Shown here piece after piece: positions 24,552 through 32,760 of a stretch of DNA of 64,000 bases (its first letter is position 1; the number at the start of each line of letters is the position of its first letter). Source of the DNA: Rhodovastum sp963709085 (GTDB lineage Bacteria; Pseudomonadota; Alphaproteobacteria; Acetobacterales; Acetobacteraceae); the NCBI GenBank assembly GCA_963709085.1, contig CAVPVB010000007.1, forward strand, positions 2,294,001 to 2,358,000, given 5' to 3'. The notes beneath the pieces are model-generated. The model made no database searches. It worked only from the letters and a program-made list of their open reading frames with translations, and was not told the origin of the DNA. The translations under genes and the position numbers were made by a program.

Positions 24552-25327
24552 GGAACCTCGCTGATGGGACGGCGGCGAAATACCGCCGGACGCAGGCACG
24601 GATGGTCGCGCAGCGAGTTGGGGGAGCCGCCGGCGACGATGCGGCCGTCATGCATGAGGGCGATTTCGTCGGCCCAGTCCCGCGCCAGGGCGATGTCGTG
24701 GGTGGACAGCACGATTGTCATGCCGCCGGCGTGCAGCGCATCGAGATGGTCGAGCAGCAGCGCCACGCCAGCCGGATCGAGACCGGCGGTCGGCTCGTCC
24801 AGCACCAGCAAATCCGGTTGCAGCGCCAGCGCCCCGGCGATGGCGGCCCGCTTGCGCTGGCCGTGGCTGAGCATGTGCAGCGGCAGGTCGGCGCGATCGG
24901 CCAGACCGATGGCGGCCAGCGACGCGGCGACGCGGATTCGGGTTGCCGCTTCGTCGAGACCGAGGTTGAGCGGGCCGAACGATACGTCCTGTGCCAGCGT
25001 GCCGGCGAAAAGCTGGTCGTCGGGGTCCTGGAACACCAGCGCCACGCGCTGGCGCAACGCGGCGAGGGCGCGTCTGCCATAGTCGAGCGGCGCCCCGTCG
25101 CAGCGCACCTCGCCGCGGTCCGGCCGCAGCGTGCCGTTGAGGTGCAGCAGCAGGGTGGATTTGCCCGAGCCGTTATTGCCGAGCAGCGCCAGCCGCGCGC
25201 CGCGATGGATCGCCAGCGTACTGCCGGCGAGGGCGTCGCGCCGCTGCCCCGGGCACAGCCGTGCCGCCGCCGCGGCGCCGGGATAGGCGTAGTGCAGGTC
25301 ACAAGCTTCCAGCAGCGGCACGGTCAT
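24548..25327 (-). CDS. cbiO: Cobalt ECF transporter ATPase
   Basis: This ATP-binding subunit of the CbiMNQO energy-coupling factor cobalt importer has 259 residues. It has Walker A GNNGSGKST, the Q-loop in LVFQDPDDQLF, the ECF-type signature LSHGQRKR, Walker B LLVLDEPTAGLDP and the switch histidine in LSTHD. It sits directly after cbiQ, with a four-base overlap, and feeds cobalt to the corrin pathway encoded in the same run. Confidence 0.95.
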   Translation of the reverse strand: MTVPLLEACDLHYAYPGAAAAARLCPGQRRDALAGSTLAIHRGARLALLGNNGSGKSTLLLHLNGTLRPDRGEVRCDGAPLDYGRRALAALRQRVALVFQDPDDQLFAGTLAQDVSFGPLNLGLDEAATRIRVAASLAAIGLADRADLPLHMLSHGQRKRAAIAGALALQPDLLVLDEPTAGLDPAGVALLLDHLDALHAGGMTIVLSTHDIALARDWADEIALMHDGRIVAGGSPNSLRDHPCLRPAVFRRRPISEVP

Positions 25328-26070
25328 CGCCCGGCCCCGAGCGCCAGGGCGGCAACGGCGACCAGCGCCGGCAGGAGGGCCGCGACGGCATAAGTGCCAC
25401 GCGTCGCCGTGCTGGGCGGCGTCAGCACCGGCAGGCGATCGACATAGCCGCGGGCGGCCAGTCCCCGCTCCAGCCGCGCGGCCCGCTGCAGGCTGCGCAG
25501 GAACAGGACGGCGACGGCGCGCGCCGCGTTGCGTCCGGCCACCCGCGCGGTGCGGAAGCCGAGCCGGTTATCCTGCGCCCGCCTGATGGCGAGGAACTCC
25601 GCGTCGAGCACGAACAGGGTGCGATACACCAACAGCAGCAGATCAAGCACCACCTCCGGCACGCGGGCGCGCCGCAGCAGGGCGATCCATTGCGCGGTCG
25701 GCACGGTGCAGGCGAAGCACAGCGTCACGGTGACGCAAGCGGCGGCCCGCAGGGTGGTGGTGAGCGCCGTCGCTGCGCCCGCCGCGCTGAGGCCGAGGCG
25801 GGCATGCTGCAGGTCCAGGGTGACGCACAGCGCCAGCGCGCCGGTGGCCAGAAACCCTGCCGGCACCAGCAACGTGCGGAAGAACAGCGCGGCCGGCACG
25901 CGCGCCCCCAGCACCGCCGCGGCGCTGGCCGCCGCGGCGACGAACGGGGCGGCGGCCAGCGGCGGCGCCAGCAGGGCGCAGCCCATCAGCCCGGCGCAGA
26001 ACAGCGCCATCGGCCCGCCCTGGGTGCGCCAGCGGTTGGTGTGCGCGCAGGCGTCAATCGCGTGCAGCAT
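25324..26070 (-). CDS. cbiQ: Cobalt ECF transporter T component
   Basis: CbiQ of 248 residues is the membrane scaffold that couples CbiO to CbiM. It is a polytopic protein with several hydrophobic helices. The coupling-helix region has the Ala-Arg-Gly type motif (LERGLAARGY) typical of T components. The start 26070 overlaps cbiN by 17 bases. The initial segment HAIDACAHTNRW matches the conserved N-terminal pattern of CbiQ proteins. Confidence 0.92.
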   Translation of the reverse strand: MLHAIDACAHTNRWRTQGGPMALFCAGLMGCALLAPPLAAAPFVAAAASAAAVLGARVPAALFFRTLLVPAGFLATGALALCVTLDLQHARLGLSAAGAATALTTTLRAAACVTVTLCFACTVPTAQWIALLRRARVPEVVLDLLLLVYRTLFVLDAEFLAIRRAQDNRLGFRTARVAGRNAARAVAVLFLRSLQRAARLERGLAARGYVDRLPVLTPPSTATRGTYAVAALLPALVAVAALALGAGR

Positions 26071-26365
26071 GGTCCGCCTGCGCGCGGCGCCGCCCGCGCC
26101 AGTAGCCGAGGCAATAGGCGAGCGCCCCGGTGCCGAGCGCGGCCTGCACCGCGAACAGCAGGCTCTCGATCTCCGCACTCGGCGGCTGCCACAGCGGCAG
26201 GATCCAGCGCTGGTAATCCGGCCGGATCGCCGCGACCAATTGGCCCGCATGGTCGTCACTGCCGCCGAACACCGCGGCACCACCGGGGCCGGTCGCCACG
26301 GTCAGCAGCGGCAGCACCGCGAGCGCGATGACGGCGGCGGCGAGCAGCCAGTTCTGCCGGGTCAT
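26054..26365 (-). CDS. cbiN: Cobalt transport protein CbiN
   Basis: CbiN of 103 residues has two transmembrane helices (about 5-25 and 68-88) around a periplasmic loop, the standard topology. The loop has the family-like segment FGGSDDHAGQ. CbiN assists cobalt loading of CbiM. The start overlaps the cbiM stop (ATGA) and the end overlaps cbiQ. The gene lies inside a longer open frame whose upstream part is cbiM read out of frame. Confidence 0.9.
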   Translation of the reverse strand: MTRQNWLLAAAVIALAVLPLLTVATGPGGAAVFGGSDDHAGQLVAAIRPDYQRWILPLWQPPSAEIESLLFAVQAALGTGALAYCLGYWRGRRRAQADHAARD

Positions 26366-27036
26366 CGGGCCGCGCCCTTCAGCGCCGGTGCGAAGCCGGC
26401 GACGATCTCGCCGGCATGGCTGCGCAGCAGGTTCATCACCAGCACGGTCAGCAGGCCCTCGCTGATCGCCAGCGGCACCTGGGTCACCGCGAAGACGCCG
26501 AGGAATTTCACCGCGGAGGCGGCGACGCCGCCAACCGGATCGGGAAACGCCAACGCCAGCTGCAACGAGGTGACGCAATAGGTCACAAGGTCGGACAGCG
26601 CCGCGGCCAGGAAGATCGTCAGGCCGGGGGGCAGCCGCACGGCTCCGCCCAGCCGCCAGATCGCCCAGGCCGAATAGCCGCCGGCGATCGCCATCGAGAA
26701 GCAATTGGCGCCGAGCGTGGTCAGCCCGCCATGCGCGAGCAGCAGCGCCTGGAACAGCAGCACGACGCAGCCGACCACGCTCATGATCGCCGGGCCGAAC
26801 AGCACCGTGCCGAAACCGATGCCGGTGGGGTGCGAACAGCTGCCGGTGACCGAGGGCAGTTTCAGCGCCGACAGCACGAAGGTGAAGCCGCCGCCGGCCG
26901 CGATCAGCAGCCGCGCCTCCGGATCGTCGCGCAGCCGGTCTTTCAGTTTCTTCACGCCCCAGACCACGAACGGCAGCGATGCCGCGGTCCAGCCGATCGC
27001 ATGGGTGACCGGCAGATAGCCTTCCATGATGTGCAT
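26362..27036 (-). CDS. cbiM: Cobalt-specific S component CbiM
   Basis: CbiM of 224 residues binds Co2+ with its own N-terminus, which reads MHIMEGYLP, the typical metal-chelating start of cobalt-type proteins. A conserved segment SCSHPTGIGFGTVLFGP contains the second metal ligand region. Several hydrophobic helices follow. The ATG at 27036 has a GGAGGG site and places the His at position 2 as the family requires, ruling out the longer frame. Confidence 0.95.
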   Translation of the reverse strand: MHIMEGYLPVTHAIGWTAASLPFVVWGVKKLKDRLRDDPEARLLIAAGGGFTFVLSALKLPSVTGSCSHPTGIGFGTVLFGPAIMSVVGCVVLLFQALLLAHGGLTTLGANCFSMAIAGGYSAWAIWRLGGAVRLPPGLTIFLAAALSDLVTYCVTSLQLALAFPDPVGGVAASAVKFLGVFAVTQVPLAISEGLLTVLVMNLLRSHAGEIVAGFAPALKGAAR

Positions 27037-27037
27037 G

Positions 27038-28429
27038 TCATTCCCTCCGAAGAACGGCTGCATCGCGCAGCCGCCCGACCAGCCGCGGCGCCAGATCGGG
27101 GCGCTGGCCGAGATGGATGTGCAGGTAGCTCGCCAGCAGGCCGCGCTCCGCGTGGCCGATCGCGGTCTCCGGGCCACCGGCGCGGGTGCCGCGGACATGC
27201 CAGGCGGCCGACCGCGAGGTGTCGGCAACATCCCAGATGCTGTAATGGAACTCATGGCCGCGCAAGGTTTCGCCTGCCTCCGCCAGCAGGTTCGCGCGCA
27301 AGGCGGTGGCGTGGCGATAGCCGAGCCCGGCCAGTTTCGGCGTCATGCGCGCGGTGCCGGGAATCAGGCCGGCCATGTTGTGCCCCACGCCCCCGGCATC
27401 GACCAGCGCCTCGGTGAGCACCATGAACCCGCCGCACTCCGCCAGAACCGGCGCCCCGCGCGCATGCAGGTCGCGCAAATCCTGCCACAGCGCGGTGTTG
27501 GCGGCGAGCCGGGCGGCGTGCAGTTCGGGAAAGCCGCCGCCCAGATAGACGCCGGCCGCCCCTGCCGGCAGCCGCTCGCCCGCCACCGGGCTGAAGAAGG
27601 CCAGGCGCGCCCCGGCGGCTTCAATCAGGTCGAGGTTGTCGGGGTAGGTGAAGGAAAAGGCTTCATCGCGCGCCACCGCCAGCAGTGGCCCCGGCGCGGC
27701 CGCCACCGGCAGCACTTCCAACGGCGATGGGGAAAACCCGGCGGCGCCGCCGGCGAGGCGCAGCAGGGCATCGATGTCGAAGCGGGCGGACACCGCCACG
27801 CAGGCGGCATCGAGCACAGCGTCCATCGTCGTGCTCTCAGCGGCGGGCAGCAGGCCGAGATGGCGTTCGGGCACGCGCAAACCGGCGTCACGCGGCAGCC
27901 AGCCCAGCACGGGCAGGCCGGTGGCACGGGTGATCTCACCGGCGCAGCCGGTCGCGTGCCGCTCCGATCCGGCGAAGTTGAGGGCGAAGCCGGCGGGCGC
28001 CAGGGCCGGATCGAACCGGCAAAACCCCAGCGCCGTGGCCGCCGCGCTGCGGGCGGCGCCGGAAATGTCGAGCACCAGCAGCACGGGCGCGCCCAGCAGC
28101 CGGGCGATCTGCGCGGCCGAGGCGCGGTCATCGTCATAGGCGGCGCCATCGAACAGGCCCATGACGCCTTCGATGACGGCGATGTCGGCGCCGCGGCAGG
28201 CGCGGGCGAAGCCTGCCTGCACCTGGGCATCGCCGAGCATCCAGGAATTGAGGTTGCGGCAGGCGCGGCCGGCGGCGCGGCTGTGATAGCCCGGGTCGAT
28301 ATAGTCAGGCCCGCACTTGAACGGCTGCACCACCAGGCCGCGCCGGCGCAGCGCGCCGATCAGCCCGGCCGTCAGCATCGTCTTGCCGACCCCCGACGCA
28401 GTGCCGGCGACAACCAGACGGGGGATCAT
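27038..28429 (-). CDS. cobB: Cobyrinate a,c-diamide synthase
   Basis: CobB/CbiA of 463 residues amidates the a and c acetate groups. The N-terminal domain has AGTASGVGKTMLT and QPFKCGPDYIDPGYH. The C-terminal glutaminase domain has Cys332 in VLAECGGFMVL. CbiA acts on cobalt-containing cobyrinate and CobB on hydrogenobyrinate, and sequence alone does not separate them. The early-cobalt context here points to a CbiA-like substrate. It overlaps cobD by four bases and is one base from cbiM. Confidence 0.96.
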   Translation of the reverse strand: MIPRLVVAGTASGVGKTMLTAGLIGALRRRGLVVQPFKCGPDYIDPGYHSRAAGRACRNLNSWMLGDAQVQAGFARACRGADIAVIEGVMGLFDGAAYDDDRASAAQIARLLGAPVLLVLDISGAARSAAATALGFCRFDPALAPAGFALNFAGSERHATGCAGEITRATGLPVLGWLPRDAGLRVPERHLGLLPAAESTTMDAVLDAACVAVSARFDIDALLRLAGGAAGFSPSPLEVLPVAAAPGPLLAVARDEAFSFTYPDNLDLIEAAGARLAFFSPVAGERLPAGAAGVYLGGGFPELHAARLAANTALWQDLRDLHARGAPVLAECGGFMVLTEALVDAGGVGHNMAGLIPGTARMTPKLAGLGYRHATALRANLLAEAGETLRGHEFHYSIWDVADTSRSAAWHVRGTRAGGPETAIGHAERGLLASYLHIHLGQRPDLAPRLVGRLRDAAVLRRE

Positions 28430-29424
28430 GGCCGCCCGTCCCGGCAGGCCGGCAATGCCGCGAACAGCTCATCCTGCATCGCCGGCGGCGCGGCGGCGAT
28501 GCGCACCCATTCGGGCAGGCCGAACGAGGTCGCGTCGCGCACCCGCAGGCCCCGCTCGCGCAGCCGGCCGGTCACCTGCGTTGCGTCGCCGACATGGGCG
28601 AGCAGGAACGTCGCCGGACTTTCGCGCACGGTCAGCCCCAGCCCCGCCAGTCCCGCCGCCAGAGTGCGCCGCCACGCCGCCAGCACCGGCCGGCAGCCGG
28701 CGAGCCAGTCCAGCGCCTCGGCGCCGACGCTCGCGTCGAGAAAGGCAACACCGGCCGGATCGATGACCCAGCTCGGCGCCAGCCAGTCGAGCTTCGGGCA
28801 GGCGCGCGGCAGCACGGCATAGGCGGCGCGAAGCCCGGTCAGGCCGAACGATTTGTTGGGGGCGTAAAGACGCACCGCCCCGGTGGCGGCTGCTTCCACC
28901 GCGGCGAGCCAGCCAGCGGGGCAGAGCGGCGCATAAGCGAGATCAACGACAAGCGCGCCGCCGGCCGCCGCCAGGCGGATGAAATCCAGTGGCCAGCTCT
29001 CGCCGGTCGGGTTGTTCGGCCAGCAGACGAAGCCGATTCCGCCATGCCGGCGCTGCAGATCGAGGAATTCCTCCGGCGTGCCGGCGGCAAGCACGCGGCG
29101 ATCCTCGATGCGGGCGCAGCGCGCGTATTCCGAAAACGTCGGCACCAGCGTCAGCACCGGCCCGGCGGCATTACGGACGAGCCGCAGGATCAGTTCGCTG
29201 GCCCCGGCGCCGACCACGATGCACCCGGGCGTGGTGCCGTGATGCGCCGCCAGCACCGCGCGCAGCTGCGTGTAGAGCGGATCGGGATAGCGGGTGAGGT
29301 CGGCCCCGCGCACCGCGCGCAAAACGGCGGGGCACGGCCCGAGCGCATTGGCGTTGGTGGAAAAATCCCAGCGCGGCTCCGGGCCGGCATCGGTGCCGCC
29401 ATGCAGCGGCGCAAGATCAGACAT
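28426..29424 (-). CDS. cobD: L-threonine-O-3-phosphate decarboxylase
   Basis: This PLP enzyme of 332 residues is related to histidinol-phosphate aminotransferase. In cobalamin synthesis it makes (R)-1-amino-2-propanol O-phosphate for the nucleotide-loop arm. FSTNANALGPCP, the CWPNNPTGE loop, VVDLAYAPL and the PLP lysine K191 in APNKSFGLTG are visible. It is called CobC in the Pseudomonas naming. The phosphothreonine-producing kinase is not seen. It overlaps cbiB by eight bases and cobB by four. Confidence 0.92.
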   Translation of the reverse strand: MSDLAPLHGGTDAGPEPRWDFSTNANALGPCPAVLRAVRGADLTRYPDPLYTQLRAVLAAHHGTTPGCIVVGAGASELILRLVRNAAGPVLTLVPTFSEYARCARIEDRRVLAAGTPEEFLDLQRRHGGIGFVCWPNNPTGESWPLDFIRLAAAGGALVVDLAYAPLCPAGWLAAVEAAATGAVRLYAPNKSFGLTGLRAAYAVLPRACPKLDWLAPSWVIDPAGVAFLDASVGAEALDWLAGCRPVLAAWRRTLAAGLAGLGLTVRESPATFLLAHVGDATQVTGRLRERGLRVRDATSFGLPEWVRIAAAPPAMQDELFAALPACRDGRP

Positions 29425-30304
29425 GGCGCACCGCCGCGGCGAGCGCCAGCAGCAGGCCGAGCGTCCAGCCGGCGGCGGCGGCCTGGCGAAGGCCGCGGCG
29501 AAACGCCGCCGGCCCTGGCACGGCGCCGGCCGGATTGAGGACATAAACCCCCGGCTTGCCAAGACGCACGCCGAGCGCGAGTGCCATCGCCCCCATCGGC
29601 CAGCCGCCATTCGGCGAGGGCGTGCGCCTTGCTTCACGGGCCAGCGCACAGAGGCGATCCGTCCTCACCCCGGCAAGCGCCAGCGCGGTCAGCCGGGCCG
29701 GGACGAAATTGAAAAAATCATCGGCCCGGGCAGCCCATTTGCCGGCCCACTCCCAGCCGCCACGATAACCCCACATGGCGTCGGCGGTGTTGGCGAAGCG
29801 GTACAGCGCCGCCCCGGGCAGGCCGAACAGGGCGAACCAGAACAACGGCGCCACCAGTGAATCCGACAGGTTCTCGGCCAGCGACTCCAGGGCGGATTCG
29901 CGCACCTCAGCCGCGGCAAGCCGCGTCGTATCGCGGCTGACGATGCGGGCGAGCCGCGCCCGGCCCGCCGCCACCCCGTCGCCCAAGGCCGCCTCGACCG
30001 CCGCGGATTCATCCAGCAGCAGCCGCAGCGCGAAGAGCGGCTTCAGCAGCAGCGCCAGCGCGGGGATTCCGATCCAGAGCGGACAGGCCTGCAGCGCCGC
30101 GCTCAGCGCCGCCGCCACGCCGGTGACCACGCCCGCGCCGAGCAGCCACCACGCCACGCCCGCCATGAAGCCACGCACCGGCGGCAGCGCCGGCAGCCCC
30201 CTCCCCGCCCAGCTCAGATACCGGCCCATCCACACCACCGGATGCAACCGCGCCGGCGGCTCGCCGAACAGCCGGTCGATCAGCAGGGCGAGCAGAACGC
30301 TCAT
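29417..30304 (-). CDS. cbiB: Adenosylcobinamide-phosphate synthase
   Basis: CbiB (CobD in Pseudomonas naming) of 295 residues is a membrane enzyme that attaches aminopropanol phosphate to adenosylcobyric acid. The signature DRLFGEPPARLHPVVWMG opens the protein. SRDTTRL, the ESLAENLSDSLVAPLFW segment, the ANTADAMWGYR motif and SPNGGWPMGAMA follow. It lies two bases after cobO and overlaps cobD. Confidence 0.96.
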   Translation of the reverse strand: MSVLLALLIDRLFGEPPARLHPVVWMGRYLSWAGRGLPALPPVRGFMAGVAWWLLGAGVVTGVAAALSAALQACPLWIGIPALALLLKPLFALRLLLDESAAVEAALGDGVAAGRARLARIVSRDTTRLAAAEVRESALESLAENLSDSLVAPLFWFALFGLPGAALYRFANTADAMWGYRGGWEWAGKWAARADDFFNFVPARLTALALAGVRTDRLCALAREARRTPSPNGGWPMGAMALALGVRLGKPGVYVLNPAGAVPGPAAFRRGLRQAAAAGWTLGLLLALAAAVRHV

Positions 30305-30306
30305 GC

Positions 30307-30915
30307 TCAGAACTCGATGCCGGGCTGGGCGCGCACGCCCTGCTCGCGGAACGGATGGCGGACCATCCGCATTTCGCTGACCAGGTCGGCGCGCGCCAGA
30401 ATCTCGCCCGGGGCGCCGCGGCCGGTGAGGACGACATGGGTCAGCGGCGGACGCTGGGCGATGCCGTCCAGCACATCGGCAACCGCAAGCTGGCCGTGGC
30501 GCAGCGCGACGTTGACCTCATCGAGCACCACCAGCCGGAAGGCGGGATCGGCCAGATAGGCGCGGGCGAGCGCCCAGCCGCGCCCGGCCGCGGCGATGTC
30601 GCTGGCGTGGTCCTGCGTGTCCCAGGTGAAGCCTTCGCCGGTGGCATGGAAGCGAAGCTGATCGCCAAAGACGGCGAGCGCGCGCTTTTCCGCGGGCTCG
30701 CCGGCGGATTTGATGAACTGCACGATGGCGACGCGCTGGCCATGGCCGAGCGCACGCAGCACCATGCCGAGCGCCGCGGTGGTCTTGCCCTTGCCGGCAC
30801 CGGTATGCACGATCACCAGCCCTTTGCGCAGCCGCGCGGCCTCGACGCGGCGCTGCTGAATGTCCTGCCGGCGCTGCATGCGGAGGCGATGGGCGTCGTC
30901 GTCGGGGCCGGTCAT
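30307..30915 (-). CDS. cobO: Cob(I)yrinic acid a,c-diamide adenosyltransferase
   Basis: CobO/BtuR of 202 residues transfers the adenosyl group from ATP to Co(I) corrinoid, forming the Co-C bond. The unusual P-loop VHTGAGKGKTTAALG is seen at about residues 36-50. ALGHGQRVAIVQFIKS and LVVLDEVNVALRHG follow. An N-terminal basic helix (RRQDIQQRRVEAAR) is typical. The start overlaps the cbiD stop by four bases. Confidence 0.96.
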   Translation of the reverse strand: MTGPDDDAHRLRMQRRQDIQQRRVEAARLRKGLVIVHTGAGKGKTTAALGMVLRALGHGQRVAIVQFIKSAGEPAEKRALAVFGDQLRFHATGEGFTWDTQDHASDIAAAGRGWALARAYLADPAFRLVVLDEVNVALRHGQLAVADVLDGIAQRPPLTHVVLTGRGAPGEILARADLVSEMRMVRHPFREQGVRAQPGIEF

Positions 30916-32003
30916 GGCGCATCCTGCGCGGCGCTGCCGGTGCGGTGGAGAATCCAGCCGGCCCCGTCATTGTGCAGGCGGACATCGAGATCGAGGCCAG
31001 GCACCAGCGCGACGCAGGCCGCGTGGCAGCGGGCGCAGATCTCCTGGTACAGCGGCTCGGCGGCGCGGAACGGCACCATTTCGCCAAGCTGGCGCGCGAG
31101 CGGCAGTTCGGCCACGCGGGCGATCAGCCCGGCCTCGTAGCCGCATTGCCGCATCAGGCCGGCCACGAAATCGCGGTCCCACAAGCCGGCGCGGCTATGC
31201 GTGTCGAGCGCCCCCGCGGCGAGCTTCACCGCCTTGCCGAGCATCAGCCCGAGCGTCGCCCGCCGCAGCGTCGTCACGCGCAGATACTCGAACGCGGCGC
31301 CGATCCAGTTGCCGTACTGCACGAAGGCTTGCTGCGGCAGCGCGGGAAGCTGGGCGCGCAACATCGCTTCCGACCGGCCGCCCGAATTCAGCACCACTTG
31401 TGGGCAACCGGTCGCCGCGGCGACATCGAGCCCGCTGCGGATAGAGGCGACATAGGCCTCCGCCGAGAACGGCCGCACATGGCCGGTGGTGCCGATGATG
31501 GAAATGCCACCGACAATCCCCAGCCGGGCATTCAGGGTGCGCCCGGCCGCCTCGCAGCCGCCGCGCGCGAACACCTCCAGCACCGCCCCGCCGCCGCGGG
31601 CGGAAAGCACATCCTGCACCGCTGCCGCCATCATGCGCCGCGGCACCGGATTGATCGCCGGCTCGCCCACCGGTACCGGCAGCCCGGCCAGCGTCACCAG
31701 CCCGACGCCCTCGCCGCGGCGGAAGGCGACACCCGGTTCCGGGCGCCAGGTCGCGTGGCAGCCGATCTCGACGCCGGTGGTCGCGTCCGGATCGTCGCCG
31801 CCATCCTTGCGGACGCTGCAGGTCGCGCCCTCAGCATCGAAACGGCACGCCTCGATGGCGAAACGCACCTTCTCCCCGGAAGGCAGGGCGATATCAATCG
31901 CCGCCACCGGGCGCTGCTCCAGCCAGGCCAGCAGCGCGGCCTTGGCGGCGGCGGTGGCGCAGGCGCCGGTGGTGAACCCGCCGCGCAGCGCGGGCGCGGT
32001 CAT
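30912..32003 (-). CDS. cbiD: Cobalt-precorrin-5B C1-methyltransferase
   Basis: CbiD of 363 residues carries out C1 methylation in the early-cobalt pathway. The family start LRGGFTTGACATAAAKAAL is clear, followed by VTLAGLPVPVGEPAINPVPR and the SIIGTTGHVRPFS block. CbiD is a marker of the anaerobic-type route, in which it replaces aerobic CobF. It overlaps cobK and cobO by four bases each. Confidence 0.96.
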   Translation of the reverse strand: MTAPALRGGFTTGACATAAAKAALLAWLEQRPVAAIDIALPSGEKVRFAIEACRFDAEGATCSVRKDGGDDPDATTGVEIGCHATWRPEPGVAFRRGEGVGLVTLAGLPVPVGEPAINPVPRRMMAAAVQDVLSARGGGAVLEVFARGGCEAAGRTLNARLGIVGGISIIGTTGHVRPFSAEAYVASIRSGLDVAAATGCPQVVLNSGGRSEAMLRAQLPALPQQAFVQYGNWIGAAFEYLRVTTLRRATLGLMLGKAVKLAAGALDTHSRAGLWDRDFVAGLMRQCGYEAGLIARVAELPLARQLGEMVPFRAAEPLYQEICARCHAACVALVPGLDLDVRLHNDGAGWILHRTGSAAQDAP

Positions 32004-32758
32004 GGCGCCGCTGCGGCGATCGCCGCCATCAGCGCCGCTTCGTCGGCGACCAGCCGGAACGATGCGGGCAGCACCGGCCGCTCGACGATCAGCAGCGGTA
32101 CCCCGGTGGCCCGGGAAGCCGCGATCTTCGCCGGCTGCCCGCCGGGCACGCCGCTTTCCTTCGTCAGCATCACCCGGATGGCACGGGCGCGGACAATATC
32201 GCCGATCACCCGCGCATCCATGTCCGGCGGCCCGGCGATGATGCCGGCATGCGGGAAACCGGCTTCATCCACCACCGCCCATGATTCCGGGCGGTCGAGA
32301 ATGCGGAAATACGTCGTGTGCGTCTGCCAGAACGGCCGCAGCACCGGAATCGTCTGCACGCCGCTCAACGCCAGCAGCGGCGCCTGATCGAGCGTCCGCA
32401 GCGCCTCCACCGCCGCCGTCAGCGACGGCACGTAGTGCACCAGCGGATCGACGCTGCGCGGCGGGCGGGCGCGTTCGAACCGCCACACCGGCAGAGCGAG
32501 CGTTTCCGCTGCCGCCTGCACCGTCGCATGCAGTTGGTCGGCGAACGGATGCGCCGCATGGACGATGCCGCGCACGTCCTCGGCGCGGCACAGCGCGACC
32601 AGCGCCGCCGGGGTGAGCGCGCCGTGGCGCACCCGCATGCCGAGGAAGGCCGGCATGTCGACCGGCGTCCGGGTTGAATAGAGGAAGGGCCGCCCGCCCG
32701 AGGCGAGCGCCGCCGCGCAGCGACGCCCTTCCGTGGTTCCGCCAAATACCAGCAGCAT
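32000..32758 (-). CDS. cobK: Precorrin-6A / cobalt-precorrin-6A reductase
   Basis: CobK/CbiJ of 252 residues reduces the macrocycle at the precorrin-6 stage with NAD(P)H. The N-terminal nucleotide-binding start LLVFGGTTEGRRCA is diagnostic. HAAHPFADQLHATV and the C-terminal MLTKESGVPGGQPAKI block match the family. In this cluster the cobalt-containing substrate is expected. It lies two bases downstream of the CbiG-CobM fusion gene. Confidence 0.93.
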   Translation of the reverse strand: MLLVFGGTTEGRRCAAALASGGRPFLYSTRTPVDMPAFLGMRVRHGALTPAALVALCRAEDVRGIVHAAHPFADQLHATVQAAAETLALPVWRFERARPPRSVDPLVHYVPSLTAAVEALRTLDQAPLLALSGVQTIPVLRPFWQTHTTYFRILDRPESWAVVDEAGFPHAGIIAGPPDMDARVIGDIVRARAIRVMLTKESGVPGGQPAKIAASRATGVPLLIVERPVLPASFRLVADEAALMAAIAAAAP

Positions 32759-32760
32759 GC